From a virus, in the IMG/VR virus record IMGVR_UViG_3300031578_000172, positions 1-35,886 of that record: DNA of 35,886 nucleotides; one strand, given 5' to 3'. Numbering within the stretch: position 1 is the first letter of the stretch; each line of letters starts with the position of its first letter. The position numbers and the translations under genes are program-made. The notes beneath the pieces were generated by a model. The model worked only from the letters and a program-made list of their open reading frames with translations, had not been told where the DNA came from and did not search any database. Shown in pieces: positions 1 to 7,161 of this stretch.

Positions 1-307
1 TCATCAGCACGACCACGTCGGCGTCCGGATCGTCCGCGACGGCGTCCAGCGGGTTCCCCCTCGGGCACGTGTCGCTGTCGAGGAACATCGCCCAGTCGGG
101 CGTCGGCTCGATGTCGAGCACGTGCTTGATGCCTAGGTTCCGCATCTGCGCCGCCCCCTTGGCGAACGAGTCCCTCGGGTAGACCAGGCCCACCAGGAAG
201 CGCGGGTCCGGCATGACGTAATGTTTGATCACGAACTCCGTGTCGATGTGCACCGAACTCTGCACCGGGATGACAGCGACGAGCCGCTGCCGCTTGTCCT
301 CGCCCAT
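1..307 (-). CDS. Glycosyltransferase-like protein, 3' end beyond the window
   Basis: The frame opens with ATG at 307 and runs off the left edge with no stop, giving about 102 residues. The N-terminus has a beta strand (LVAVIPV) and, near residues 75-81, the segment FLDSDT, which looks like the DxD metal and sugar-nucleotide binding motif of GT-A fold glycosyltransferases. A purine-rich site (gaggggg) lies 8-9 bases upstream of the ATG. It is the last gene seen of the leftward late operon, after the lectin-like virion protein, so decorating virion or host surface sugars is possible. The family assignment rests on the short N-terminal part only; acceptor and donor are unknown. Confidence 0.6.
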   Translation of the reverse strand, partial: MGEDKRQRLVAVIPVQSSVHIDTEFVIKHYVMPDPRFLVGLVYPRDSFAKGAAQMRNLGIKHVLDIEPTPDWAMFLDSDTCPRGNPLDAVADDPDADVVVLM

Positions 308-368
308 TTTCTGCGCCCCCTCTTTATGTATCATCGATCTCAACCCCAAGTCTGATTAGGTGAACTGG

Positions 369-845
369 CTAGGGCAGAATCTCTGCCACTGCCTTTGCCC
401 GTTGCGCATCCAGAAGCGCAAGCGCGGCGGCGATCTGTGGCTGGCTCAGATGTGGCTGATCGTTGAACTGGTGACGCTGCACGAACTGCCCACCGCTGTC
501 CAACTCGATCACCCGCGCGTGCAATGAGCGACTTGGATTAGTGCCGTCGCCGTCGCGGAAGCGCCACGTGGCGCGCCCGACTTGGTGCCCGGTGGGGAAG
601 CCAAGGTCGGCGGGTAGCGCCGCCCGCCTGCTGGCCATGAACGTTTGAAGTTGCGTAATCTGCTGTGCCGTCAAGTGTGGCACCTCGTCACCCGAGCGCA
701 TCTTCATCACGTCCCCAAACTGATCCATTACCTCCAGGTTGTACTGAAGCGCTCGGTTGCCTGCCGTGCCGTCCAGGTCGTCGAGGAAGTGGTCAATGCG
801 CCCGATATCGGTCGGCGTCAGTATGCTCTGCAAGTCGAATGCCAT
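369..845 (-). CDS. Hypothetical phage protein (158 aa)
   Basis: I do not recognise this protein. It is hydrophilic and predicted mostly helical, with no signal peptide, membrane segment or metal motif. Its start codon overlaps the stop of the upstream 87-residue gene by one base (TAATG), so the two are probably translationally coupled and may work together. It lies in the late operon behind the lectin-like protein, so a structural, tail-associated or chaperone role is plausible but not shown. A Gln/Ala-rich C-terminal half (residues 125-158) could be a helical bundle. Confidence 0.7.
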   Translation of the reverse strand: MAFDLQSILTPTDIGRIDHFLDDLDGTAGNRALQYNLEVMDQFGDVMKMRSGDEVPHLTAQQITQLQTFMASRRAALPADLGFPTGHQVGRATWRFRDGDGTNPSRSLHARVIELDSGGQFVQRHQFNDQPHLSQPQIAAALALLDAQRAKAVAEILP

Positions 846-1105
846 TATGCCTCCTCAAAGGCCAGAAACCAGTCGGCGGCTTCGGCCTGCGCTTCCGTCA
901 GCAGCGCGTCCCGTTCGGCTTGGGTGAAGAACTCCTTGTCGTCTTCACTGTTGACGACAAGTGCCTCTTGCGCCGTCAGCGGGTGCGTGATCCACCCATG
1001 CCAGTAGTGCGTCACGTCCCCTGGCTGCAGCCCTGTGGCGCGCTGCTGCGCCTCCAGGCAGCTGCGGTCGGCGGCGCGTTGTCCGGTGAGTGGTAGATAT
1101 TCCAC
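845..1105 (-). CDS. Small hypothetical protein, tail-chaperone-sized (86 aa)
   Basis: Acidic C-terminus rich in Ala, Glu and Gln. I chose the GTG at 1105, which overlaps the stop of the lectin-like gene by one base and has a G-rich ribosome site 8 bases upstream. A longer frame from GTG at 1114 is possible, but that codon sits inside the G-run that would be the ribosome site. Size and position, immediately after a tail-fibre-like protein, recall small tail-fibre assembly proteins, but no sequence motif confirms that. The next gene starts within its stop codon. Confidence 0.65.
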   Translation of the reverse strand: MEYLPLTGQRAADRSCLEAQQRATGLQPGDVTHYWHGWITHPLTAQEALVVNSEDDKEFFTQAERDALLTEAQAEAADWFLAFEEA

Positions 1106-1968
1106 TAGTAGCACCCCCAGTAGCTGTTCATCGCGTTCTGCATCGCCGCCACTCGCTGCGCATCGCTGAGCGACGGATCACAAATCACAACGCTGACAAT
1201 ATCGCCATCCCACTCGGCTCCGGCAAGGTTGCTTGCTCCAATCCTCAACCCTTTGGCGTTTTGCGCGCCCGCATCGCCACTAGCCTCGCTCGTAGCATTG
1301 ATCCAGAACTGACTAGATACGCCATTGAACAGCATCGCCCAAACGTTCCAATTGCTATCGCTGGAACTTCCAACCAAGTACGCGCCCGCATAGAGAGCCC
1401 ACCCATCTGGTGTGGGGGCGTTATATTGGAACATCAGCATGCGGTTGCCATCAATTCCATCACATAGGGCATAGAGCGCGCCATCATTGACCGCCACCGC
1501 ATCCAGGGCACCTATGGCAAAAACGGTAAATGGCTGACTCAGTTGCCCACCAGTAGTGTATGTGCCCGCAAGTGCATGATTCGTCCCGTCGAACCGCATC
1601 CCCGCGTGCCCGTTTCGCGCGTTCGCCACGTAGAGCGGCTGGTTAGCTGCCACGGCCTGCGTCACGTCGTCGCTTGCCGGTGCCTGGTCGTAGACGGTGA
1701 CGACATAGGATGCCCCACCTGCCCACGCTGTAATCGCTGCCACGTTCAGGTCGCCGTTGGCGAGATAGGTGAAGTTAGCCTCCGCGTTGTCGCTGGCACG
1801 CCGCAGGCGCACCAAGTTGCCGGTGTAAGATGTCAGCACCCGGCGCGCCGGTTCGTAGATGTGAACAATGTTCGGAATACCGTCATAAGCAGGTGCGAAG
1901 CCGCCCGGTGCGCCGGCGCGCATGGACAGTGGCATGAAGCCCGCCCCCGGGAAGCCAGCCCCTGCCAT
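1105..1968 (-). CDS. Lectin-like virion protein (arabinofuranosidase B catalytic/LamG-type fold)
   Basis: Residues about 38-95 carry the pattern YEPARRVLTSYTG, VRLRRASDNAEANF and VVTVYDQ. I recognise this arrangement from the alpha-L-arabinofuranosidase B catalytic family (PF09206) as it occurs in many phage tail proteins. The rest (FTVFAIGALDA, MRFDGTNHAL, IGASNLAGAEWDGDIVSVVI) is typical of a concanavalin-like beta sandwich. The first 30 residues are Gly/Ala/Pro rich and flexible. In phages such proteins usually bind surface glycans at the tail tip or on the head; hydrolytic activity is not established. It abuts the upstream virion gene without a gap and overlaps the following gene's start. 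Confidence 0.72.
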   Translation of the reverse strand: MAGAGFPGAGFMPLSMRAGAPGGFAPAYDGIPNIVHIYEPARRVLTSYTGNLVRLRRASDNAEANFTYLANGDLNVAAITAWAGGASYVVTVYDQAPASDDVTQAVAANQPLYVANARNGHAGMRFDGTNHALAGTYTTGGQLSQPFTVFAIGALDAVAVNDGALYALCDGIDGNRMLMFQYNAPTPDGWALYAGAYLVGSSSDSNWNVWAMLFNGVSSQFWINATSEASGDAGAQNAKGLRIGASNLAGAEWDGDIVSVVICDPSLSDAQRVAAMQNAMNSYWGCY

Positions 1969-2451
1969 CTATGGAATCCTTCTCGCGTAGTTGATCACGA
2001 CGATCATGTCATCCGCGGCAACCTGGATTGCGTTGTTGTCATAGACCCGGATGTCCCAGTCTGTCTGCAGCAGAAGGCCGACGGGGAGCGGGGTCATGAG
2101 ATTGTCCGTGTCTCGGAAGGCCACCAGGTCTGCGAGGCCTGCGGCGAAGGTGTAGTTCCTCGTGAGGTCGGCAACCTGCGTGGCCCCCGCCCTCACCTCC
2201 GCGACCAAGTTGGCCGCGGCATCGTAGAACTCGACCGCGATCTGCCTGGTCCCCGCATCAGCGGTCGTGGTGAAGAGCACGTATATCCAGAGCACGTGCC
2301 ATTCCTCGAGTGCCGGGACGGTGAACGTCTTGTCGCTGTCGTCGGCCGTAGCGTCCCGCTCGTAGTCCAGGGTCCACTCGTCCGTTGTGACGACGACGGG
2401 CATCCCGCCGACGGGAGCGGGCGAACCGGACGTGTATTTCGCTTCGGACAT
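1969..2451 (-). CDS. Putative virion structural protein, beta-rich (160 aa)
   Basis: Soluble protein without membrane segments. It has alternating hydrophobic strands (WHVLWIYVLFTTTA, RQIAVEFYDAAANLVAEV, DMIVVINYARRI), which suggest a beta sandwich as in head-fibre, decoration or tail-tip proteins. Its stop is followed directly by the ATG of the lectin-like gene, and a similar-sized beta-rich gene precedes it by 13 bases; the three probably make parts of one surface structure. No close family was recognised, so the function is inferred from fold-like pattern and operon position only. Confidence 0.68.
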   Translation of the reverse strand: MSEAKYTSGSPAPVGGMPVVVTTDEWTLDYERDATADDSDKTFTVPALEEWHVLWIYVLFTTTADAGTRQIAVEFYDAAANLVAEVRAGATQVADLTRNYTFAAGLADLVAFRDTDNLMTPLPVGLLLQTDWDIRVYDNNAIQVAADDMIVVINYARRIP

Positions 2452-2464
2452 AGGATCCCTCCCG

Positions 2465-2950
2465 CTACATCAGTTGGGCGGTGAGCTGGCAGATGCCCGG
2501 GGTGCCGGTGACGCCGGACTCCCGCGCGTAGATGCGGAGCCGTTCGTAGAGGCCGCCGAGCACGAATGGGCCGACGTTGATCGAGTCGATGGCGGCGGCG
2601 AGCGAGGTGAACGTGTAGAAGTCGGCCTGGACGTATGACTGCGTGTCCGCGCCGGGGACGACCATCCCCGCCGCCTTGATCGAGATGTCCTCCCACTCGA
2701 CCGCGCCCGTCGGCATCGTGGCAATGCTGGAGTAGAGAGACGCCTGGACCTGGATGTCAACCGCGCCGCCCTCAGCCCCCCGCGTGTAAGTGATCTCGAC
2801 CGCGAGCCCGTTGGCGTAGTCGCAAAGGAGCTCGGGCGGCGTCGCGTCCCAGGCGCCCTGGGCGGGAAGCGCCGCGGAGACGCGCGCGACCTGTGGATTC
2901 TGCCATCCCTTGGGATAGGGGTCGAGGAAGTGGTTCAAGCCAAGGACCAT
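2465..2950 (-). CDS. Putative virion structural protein, first gene of the left late operon (161 aa)
   Basis: Beta-rich soluble protein (AVEITYTRG, VDIQVQASLYSS, ERLRIYARESGVTGTPGICQL) of the same general style as the following gene. It starts at ATG 2950, with a strong aggagg site a few bases upstream. It is the first gene behind the leftward promoter at 3039-3067, with an 80-base leader containing a GC-rich hairpin. A role in the virion surface, for example head decoration or tail-associated protein, is inferred from neighbours; no named family was recognised. Confidence 0.68.
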   Translation of the reverse strand: MVLGLNHFLDPYPKGWQNPQVARVSAALPAQGAWDATPPELLCDYANGLAVEITYTRGAEGGAVDIQVQASLYSSIATMPTGAVEWEDISIKAAGMVVPGADTQSYVQADFYTFTSLAAAIDSINVGPFVLGGLYERLRIYARESGVTGTPGICQLTAQLM

Positions 2951-2972
2951 CGAAGTCCTCCTGAAACGACGA

Positions 2973-3004
2973 GAGGCGCCCCTCCCGTTTGGGAGGCGCG
3001 CCTC
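2973..3004 (-). promoter_or_regulatory. GC-rich hairpin in the leader of the left late operon
   Basis: A 14-base arm gaggcgcccctccc at 2973-2986 pairs with 2991-3004 across a 4-base loop, with a single mismatch. It lies between the promoter at 3039-3067 and the first gene at 2950. No T-run follows on either strand, so it is not a classic intrinsic terminator. It may protect the 5' end, pause polymerase or cause attenuation. A comparable hairpin sits in the leader of the other leftward promoter (17043-17077). Confidence 0.6.
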
Positions 3005-3038
3005 GGTACCGCGTTTGTTGGTGTTCGATTGTGGCTAC

Positions 3039-3067
3039 AGTGTACCACGCATCGGGCGGGTTGTCAA
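3039..3067 (-). promoter_or_regulatory. Leftward sigma70-type promoter
   Basis: On the minus strand TTGACA (3067-3062), a 17-base spacer and TACACT (3044-3039) form a near-consensus promoter. The -35 box overlaps the stop codon of the upstream gene. Predicted initiation near 3031 gives an 80-base leader before the virion genes. Box spacing and sequence match the other five promoters in the window. Confidence 0.78.
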
Positions 3068-3342
3068 GTCCGCAGTAACCCCAATGCCTCCAGTTCTGCC
3101 CTCAGTCGCTCGTCGGCCTTGCGTTCCTGCAACGTCGGCTTCCCATGATGCCGGCGCGGGTTGCCGCAGCACGGACCGGAACATGGGACCCGGCAATAGC
3201 GCATGCGGCGTTCAATGTCGCCGCCGGGTTCATACCATCGTTCCGAACGTACCCCGTCGCTGGCCTCCCGCCAGACGCGAAGCACGCGCCGGGCATGTTT
3301 CTTGGCTTGCCGCAACCTTTCGCCGCGCATCCTCTCACCCAC
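3064..3342 (-). CDS. Small zinc-finger-like phage protein (92 aa)
   Basis: The central segment YCRVPCSGPCCGNPRRH contains four cysteines and is followed by a basic/acidic helix (TLQERKADERLRAELEALG). I recall short phage proteins with a C-x-C-x2-CGNPR(R/K) core followed by an LQE helix, always unassigned; this recollection was not checked. The frame opens at GTG 3342, 8 bases inside the previous gene; ATG at 3330 is an alternative start. Its stop overlaps the -35 box of the promoter driving the virion genes. Metal binding is likely; function is unknown. Confidence 0.7.
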   Translation of the reverse strand: MGERMRGERLRQAKKHARRVLRVWREASDGVRSERWYEPGGDIERRMRYCRVPCSGPCCGNPRRHHGKPTLQERKADERLRAELEALGLLRT

Positions 3343-3565
3343 TGCCTAGGTCATCCGCGATCGCCTCCAGGAACGCCGACGCGCAGCTGGCGGGCTCCAG
3401 CCGCGCTACGCGCGGGGCGAGCCAGACGCGCGGCCTGCCGTCCACTACGAGCACGCGCATGACGACGACCGCCGCGCCGCTCGGGGCCCCCTCGATGGCG
3501 AGCCGCAGCCGCTTGGCGACGGACTCCCACGAGCGCTCAGGCAGGTTCCCGTAGGTTTCGCTCAT
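3335..3565 (-). CDS. Hypothetical protein (76 aa)
   Basis: Small soluble protein with an alpha/beta pattern (WESVAKRLRLAIEGAPSG, AVVVMRVLVVDGRPRVWLAP). I do not recognise it. It overlaps the upstream DUF1737-like gene by 29 bases and the downstream zinc-finger-like gene by 8, so it belongs to the same compact leftward operon. The conserved-looking strand-turn-strand core suggests a folded protein rather than a chance frame. Confidence 0.62.
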   Translation of the reverse strand: MSETYGNLPERSWESVAKRLRLAIEGAPSGAAVVVMRVLVVDGRPRVWLAPRVARLEPASCASAFLEAIADDLGSG

Positions 3566-3719
3566 CCTGCCTCTCGCGCTCCATGGTCACGACATGTTCC
3601 GTCGAGCTAGGGACCCACCATGCCGCGCCCTTGATCTCCCACCCGTCCGTTGCGTAAACGTTGGCTTTGCGCTCCAGCTCGACGAGCGTGGGCGCGGTGA
3701 CGATCTTGTATTCCTTCAT
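3537..3719 (-). CDS. DUF1737-like small protein (60 aa)
   Basis: Starts MKEYKIVTAPTLVELERKAN and continues with DGWEIKG. This matches the DUF1737 pattern of a short strand, a helix of the type eLe.kvn and a conserved GW turn. Function of the family is unknown. I chose ATG 3719, where the domain begins; the frame stays open to 3866, but that extension is overlapped by the next gene. The gene ends VVTMERERQDE, closely echoing the end of the paralogue at 4861-5046 (VIMEREAHPE), so the two probably arose by duplication. Confidence 0.72.
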   Translation of the reverse strand: MKEYKIVTAPTLVELERKANVYATDGWEIKGAAWWVPSSTEHVVTMERERQDERNLREPA

Positions 3720-3771
3720 GTCGCTTCCGCCTCGCTCGTTAAGACCCAGCCTTCCTGTACAGATGAGTTGG

Positions 3772-4251
3772 TCATTCGTCTTCATCCTCCTCATCATCAT
3801 ACCATCGCTCCAATTCGGGATATGGCAGGGCCAACGGGTCGCTGAAATCATATCGGACGTTCTCAAAAGAACATGCCCAATAGCACCCCTCCACGCGCAG
3901 GATTGGCGGGGTCAATTCCACATCCGCGTCTATATCTACCCAACAGAAGCCCACTCCCTTTTTGGCGGCCTGCGGCAGATAGTCTTTGCGCAAGCCAGTA
4001 TCCAGTTGGATAACTGTCTGGCCCTGGTAGTCTTCGCCACAAACAAGATAGTCATGCCCGTCCGGGTGATTTTCGGCCCACGCAAACGGAAAGGCCGGAT
4101 AGTTGCGATGGACAACAGAGATAATATCTCCTGTCTGCACATTTTCTACCTGGGCCATGCTGAACTGCCAGTACTCTTCTTGCTTCACTGTCAAGACGAT
4201 AGTGAGACTATAACTACCCGATGGCGAACGGTGTATTTTCTTGTCGGGCAT
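3772..4251 (-). CDS. Conserved protein of unknown function with acidic tail (159 aa)
   Basis: Opens with SPSGSYSLTI and contains NYPAFPFAWAENHPDGHDYL, VCGEDYQGQTVIQLDTG and GVGFCWVDID. I recall this pattern as a widespread bacterial family without known function; that memory is unverified. The C-terminus is strongly acidic (WYDDEEDEDE). It is less GC-rich than its neighbours, which suggests recent acquisition as a cargo gene. It overlaps the 3' end of the methyltransferase gene by 38 bases. No membrane segment, signal or catalytic motif is evident. Confidence 0.72.
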   Translation of the reverse strand: MPDKKIHRSPSGSYSLTIVLTVKQEEYWQFSMAQVENVQTGDIISVVHRNYPAFPFAWAENHPDGHDYLVCGEDYQGQTVIQLDTGLRKDYLPQAAKKGVGFCWVDIDADVELTPPILRVEGCYWACSFENVRYDFSDPLALPYPELERWYDDEEDEDE

Positions 4252-4864
4252 CTAATCTTCCCCCTCCATAAATAGGCGTGCGATCGCGCGCCAGGATGAG
4301 CCGGTACGGGTCAAACCTGGCCGCCCTCGCCGGCTGCGGCCCGCTGCGCCGCCACCAGGCAACGATGTCCTCCCCGTCGCTGGCCACGGCCCACTCCTCC
4401 CAGGCACGGAAGTCGGAAACGTGCCAGGCGCTCTGGTGCTCGGTGTACGGGTTGCCGCGGTTGGCCGGGTTGGGCATCCACCCGTCGGGCGTCGCCAGGA
4501 GCACGACGTCCGCGACGGCCTCCAGCCGCAGGAACGCGTCCCGCACGTCCTTCATGGGCAGGTGCTCGGGCCCGTGGCAGAAGATTGCGTACTCGTAGTG
4601 CTCGTGGGGCAGGGCGCCCAGGTCGAGCGTCCGCACGTCGCCGACCACGGCATGCGCGATCAGGGACGATTGCCCGTCCGCCATCAGCTCCTCAAGGAAC
4701 GGGCCCCATACCTCCACCACGGTCAGCTCGTTGCCGGCCTCGGCCAGCTCGCGCGCCCCGGTGAAGTGCCGCACGCACGCCCCGACGTAGAGGATGCGCC
4801 CCGGTTTCCCGAACAGCTCAGGCACGTGCCTCCTCCAGGCCCGGACGATACGCTGCTTGTTCAC
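4214..4864 (-). CDS. Class I SAM-dependent methyltransferase
   Basis: A Rossmann-type methyltransferase fold is indicated by motif I (RILYVGACVRHFTGA, residues 23-37), an acidic residue ending strand beta2 (LTVVEVWG), GDVRTLD for motif III, and YAIFCHGPEHLP followed by VVLLATPDGW for motif IV and later strands. At 216 residues it is a minimal domain without an obvious target recognition region, so a small molecule, protein or glycan substrate is as likely as nucleic acid. It starts at GTG 4864, overlapping the stop of the preceding gene by four bases (GTGA), so it is translationally coupled to it. Substrate unknown. Confidence 0.75.
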   Translation of the reverse strand: MNKQRIVRAWRRHVPELFGKPGRILYVGACVRHFTGARELAEAGNELTVVEVWGPFLEELMADGQSSLIAHAVVGDVRTLDLGALPHEHYEYAIFCHGPEHLPMKDVRDAFLRLEAVADVVLLATPDGWMPNPANRGNPYTEHQSAWHVSDFRAWEEWAVASDGEDIVAWWRRSGPQPARAARFDPYRLILARDRTPIYGGGRLDARQENTPFAIG

Positions 4865-5046
4865 GCCTCTTCTTGTCCTTCGGGATGCGCTTCCCGTTCC
4901 ATAATCACAGCAGGTTGGGCATTCGCCATATGAAATGGTCGCAGGCAGACTGTGCTCTTGTACTCAAAGCCCCCCGCTGCAAGCCGGTTCAGGTCCGCCA
5001 TGAGGTCGGGTGCTGTGCAAGCCACAAAAACGACGTATTCCTTCAT
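4861..5046 (-). CDS. DUF1737-like small protein, second copy (61 aa)
   Basis: MKEYVVFVACTAPDLMADLNRLAAGGFE follows the same strand-helix-turn plan as the gene at 3537-3719 and shares its MKEY start and MERE ending, so I read them as paralogues. ATG 5046 is chosen because gaggggg lies a few bases upstream; the frame extends to 5064. The gene before it ends at 5055, and the methyltransferase starts inside its stop. Function unknown. Confidence 0.68.
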   Translation of the reverse strand: MKEYVVFVACTAPDLMADLNRLAAGGFEYKSTVCLRPFHMANAQPAVIMEREAHPEGQEEA

Positions 5047-5054
5047 TGCCCCCT

Positions 5055-5267
5055 CTATCTCCAATAGTCGGGATAGTCCCGACGGAGCACTCTTTGACCC
5101 AGCACCTGTTGCGCACTATGGATCGCATGCCTGAACTGGGTCGAGTCATCCGCAGATCCAACGCTGTTAGCCAGCCCTAGGAACCAGTCCCAGGCCTGAA
5201 CCAAATGATTCATTATCTCCAACTCGTCAGGCGTCAGGCCGCCAACTTCTTTTTCGGACATTTCCAT
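5055..5267 (-). CDS. Small helical phage protein (70 aa)
   Basis: Contains DELEIMNHLVQAWDWFLGL and STQFRHAIHSAQQVLGQRV ending RRDYPDYW, a two-helix layout that I recall from short uncharacterised phage proteins (AW..F..L, then F..AIH..Q). Two start codons are close together at 5267 and 5261; the ggggg site is 8 bases from the second, which is probably used. Function unknown. It sits between the minor-head-like gene and the DUF1737-like gene. Confidence 0.7.
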   Translation of the reverse strand: MEMSEKEVGGLTPDELEIMNHLVQAWDWFLGLANSVGSADDSTQFRHAIHSAQQVLGQRVLRRDYPDYWR

Positions 5268-5282
5268 TTCCCCCTTAGTTCA

Positions 5283-5951
5283 TCACAAACCCATCCACAA
5301 TAGTTTGCACCGGTCCTCCCCCAGCTCGCGCCCGTCCACGTGCCAGACATGGGGACATCCCACGTGCGCCGGCATCGGGTTGGCGTACGCCACCTGCGTC
5401 GGCACGCCCCCCCTGGCGACAAGGCCGATGCAGATCGGGCACACCGCCCGAACGGGCAGCAGGTGCGCCTTCCCTTCCCGCAGGTCGTTGCGCCGCAGGA
5501 AGTCCGCCTGCGCCCGGTTGCGCGCCTTGCCCTCGGTCATCGTCGCGATCTGCCCGTCCTTCCACGCCGCCCGCCGCTCGTTCCACGCGCTCAGGTAGCG
5601 GGCGTAGTGGTAGCGGTTCGCGCGCGGGTGCTCCTGCCGGACGTGCTGGATCGCGACGGCGAGGTCGTAGTTGAACGAGTTGACGATGGACGCGGCGTCC
5701 GCCGCCGCCTCGGCGTCGATGTCGGCCTGGATCCCCCCGTCCTCGAGCTGGCCGTGGCGACCGTCACAGCCGTGCGCCGCTGCCATGAGGGTCAGCTCGT
5801 CGTTGTAGAAGGAGCGCGCGGCCTGCTCCAGGCCCGCCTGGATCGCCGCCGTGTCGAAGTTGTCCTGGCGCACCGCCTCGTGGACGAGTTCCATGACGGC
5901 AGAAGCGTCTTCCAGGGCGGCCTGCCAGTCGCGTTGCTCAGTCAAGCTCAC
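5283..5951 (-). CDS. Putative minor head / head morphogenesis protein
   Basis: The first 150 residues are helical and rich in Ala, Asn and Arg (SFNYDLAVAIQHVRQEHPRANRYHYARYLSAW in overlapping form, then WKDGQIATMTEGKARNRAQADFLRRN). The C-terminal third has CPIC followed by HVGCPHVWH, a metal-binding arrangement reminiscent of the Cys/His tail of Mu gpF-like minor head proteins. Location a few genes after the portal fits such a role at the portal-capsid junction. It starts at GTG 5951, overlapping the upstream stop (GTGA). Family assignment is by pattern only, without a search. Confidence 0.55.
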   Translation of the reverse strand: MSLTEQRDWQAALEDASAVMELVHEAVRQDNFDTAAIQAGLEQAARSFYNDELTLMAAAHGCDGRHGQLEDGGIQADIDAEAAADAASIVNSFNYDLAVAIQHVRQEHPRANRYHYARYLSAWNERRAAWKDGQIATMTEGKARNRAQADFLRRNDLREGKAHLLPVRAVCPICIGLVARGGVPTQVAYANPMPAHVGCPHVWHVDGRELGEDRCKLLWMGL

Positions 5952-6331
5952 GTCGCAACCTCTGGGATACGACAGGTTTGCGTCTCTCCAAGTTGAATCT
6001 GTTCATACGTCAGCGCATTGCAGTTGTACTTGATGCCCCACAACCGCCGCCGTAGCTTCGCCCGCCGCTTGTCTGTTTGCCCTATGCCCGGTCCTATCGC
6101 AATCGTAGAAGCCCATGGCGTGCCGTTTGGGGAGACGTAGAACTTCCACGGCCAATGGTGCTTGTAGAAGCGAATGCCGGGATGAAAGCAGATCCACCCC
6201 CAGCGCCGTGCATGTATGTTCAATGCAATGTGCATGGCATTGAAGCCATAGAGTACAATACACAGTCCGCACGCTCTGAATGAGATGTGCCCTCCGAGAT
6301 GTTTTTCCAGCCACTGCGTAATGATCGTCAT
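5948..6331 (-). CDS. Conserved phage hypothetical protein (127 aa)
   Basis: Aromatic-rich protein with the segments YGFNAMHIALNIHARRWGWICFHP, read as overlapping blocks, and FYVSPNGTPWASTIAIGPG. I recall the SPN.TPWA..FA.GPG pattern from uncharacterised phage proteins. A good ribosome site (agaggag) precedes ATG 6331. Base composition is lower in GC than the surrounding structural genes. Its stop overlaps the GTG start of the minor-head-like gene. Function unknown. Confidence 0.7.
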   Translation of the reverse strand: MTIITQWLEKHLGGHISFRACGLCIVLYGFNAMHIALNIHARRWGWICFHPGIRFYKHHWPWKFYVSPNGTPWASTIAIGPGIGQTDKRRAKLRRRLWGIKYNCNALTYEQIQLGETQTCRIPEVAT

Positions 6332-6359
6332 TGCATCTCCTCTGTCTGCATCACTATAT

Positions 6360-6557
6360 TCACAGTTCCCCCTCCTCCTTCGCCATCGCCGCCGCCCACT
6401 CCTCGTCCGTGATCGCGCGAAGCCGGACGATCCCGTCGTCGAACGCGTACTGCGTAGCGACCGCCAGGCGCAGCCGGATGTCGCGGCGCAGGCGCTTGCG
6501 GTGGCGGTCCTGCTTCTGGTCTAGGTCAGTGGACTGGACGGGCGCTTGCTCAGTCAT
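6360..6557 (-). CDS. Small charged hypothetical protein (65 aa)
   Basis: Highly charged and helical (DLDQKQDRHRKRLRRDIRLRL, EEWAAAMAKEEGEL). ATG 6557 is chosen because it overlaps the upstream gene's stop by four bases (ATGA); the frame extends further but would then lie inside the neighbour. No family recognised. It may be a small nucleic-acid or protein-binding factor, which is a guess from charge alone. Confidence 0.65.
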   Translation of the reverse strand: MTEQAPVQSTDLDQKQDRHRKRLRRDIRLRLAVATQYAFDDGIVRLRAITDEEWAAAMAKEEGEL

Positions 6558-6937
6558 GCTTCCTGCTCCACTTTGGCGTTCAACGGTATCCTTGCCTCCA
6601 AGTAATCGTCTAGGGCGCGCTGGCATTCATCCTGTGCCTGTACCGCCAGTATCTCCCATCTTGCATCGTCATGATGGCGCTGGCGATTGCCGATGACTTG
6701 GATCGCAAACCGCAAGGCGGAAGCCATGTTACCCGCCACAAAATCCACCCACCGCTTATACGTCATCTGCCTGCCATTCCATGTACCCAGGAAGCCTGGA
6801 TCTTTGGAAGGGCCAGCGAGCACGAACACGTCACCAGAACTCCAACACTTCAGGGCCTGCAGGTAATTCTTCCAAGGCCGCACCTCAGAACCATCACCGT
6901 CTTCGTCACCACTCTTGGGATCGATATAGTAGATCAT
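6554..6937 (-). CDS. Hypothetical protein (127 aa)
   Basis: Begins MIYYIDPKSGDEDGDGSEV and continues with WKNYLQALKCWSSGDVFVLAG and WVDFVAGNMASALRFAIQV. I do not recognise it. ATG 6937 overlaps the preceding stop by one base (TGATG) and has a ggagggggtgg ribosome site. The opening resembles the start of right-handed beta-helix repeats (IDPKSG..GDGS..PW.....AL......GD...L.AG), but at 127 residues there is no room for a complete helix, so this may be a truncated or converged fragment. Confidence 0.62.
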   Translation of the reverse strand: MIYYIDPKSGDEDGDGSEVRPWKNYLQALKCWSSGDVFVLAGPSKDPGFLGTWNGRQMTYKRWVDFVAGNMASALRFAIQVIGNRQRHHDDARWEILAVQAQDECQRALDDYLEARIPLNAKVEQEA

Positions 6938-7161
6938 CAATGCCACCCCCTCCATCCCGCTGACCCGAACCGGATCGCCGGTGCCCACTGGGCCTCTATC
7001 GACCGCCAAGGCTCGTCGAGCGGTTTGTCAAGATCCTGCCACCATACTGGCGTATAAGCGTCGGCGGCGCTACTGCCCATGTTCAGCATCCAGGGCTGGT
7101 GCAACGGGCATACTGCGCTGTTGCCTTCACAGGGCCAGTGTAAGCGGATTTCCTCACTCAT
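6937..7161 (-). CDS. Small hypothetical protein with HWPCEGNSAVCPLH motif (74 aa)
   Basis: Starts MSEEIRLHWPCEG, eight bases before the end of the upstream gene; another ATG lies immediately before it at 7164. Two Cys and three His near the N-terminus could bind a metal, as could the Trp-rich remainder (VWWQDLDKPLDEPW). No family recognised. It is part of the run of overlapping genes between portal and minor-head-like protein. Confidence 0.62.
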   Translation of the reverse strand: MSEEIRLHWPCEGNSAVCPLHQPWMLNMGSSAADAYTPVWWQDLDKPLDEPWRSIEAQWAPAIRFGSAGWRGWH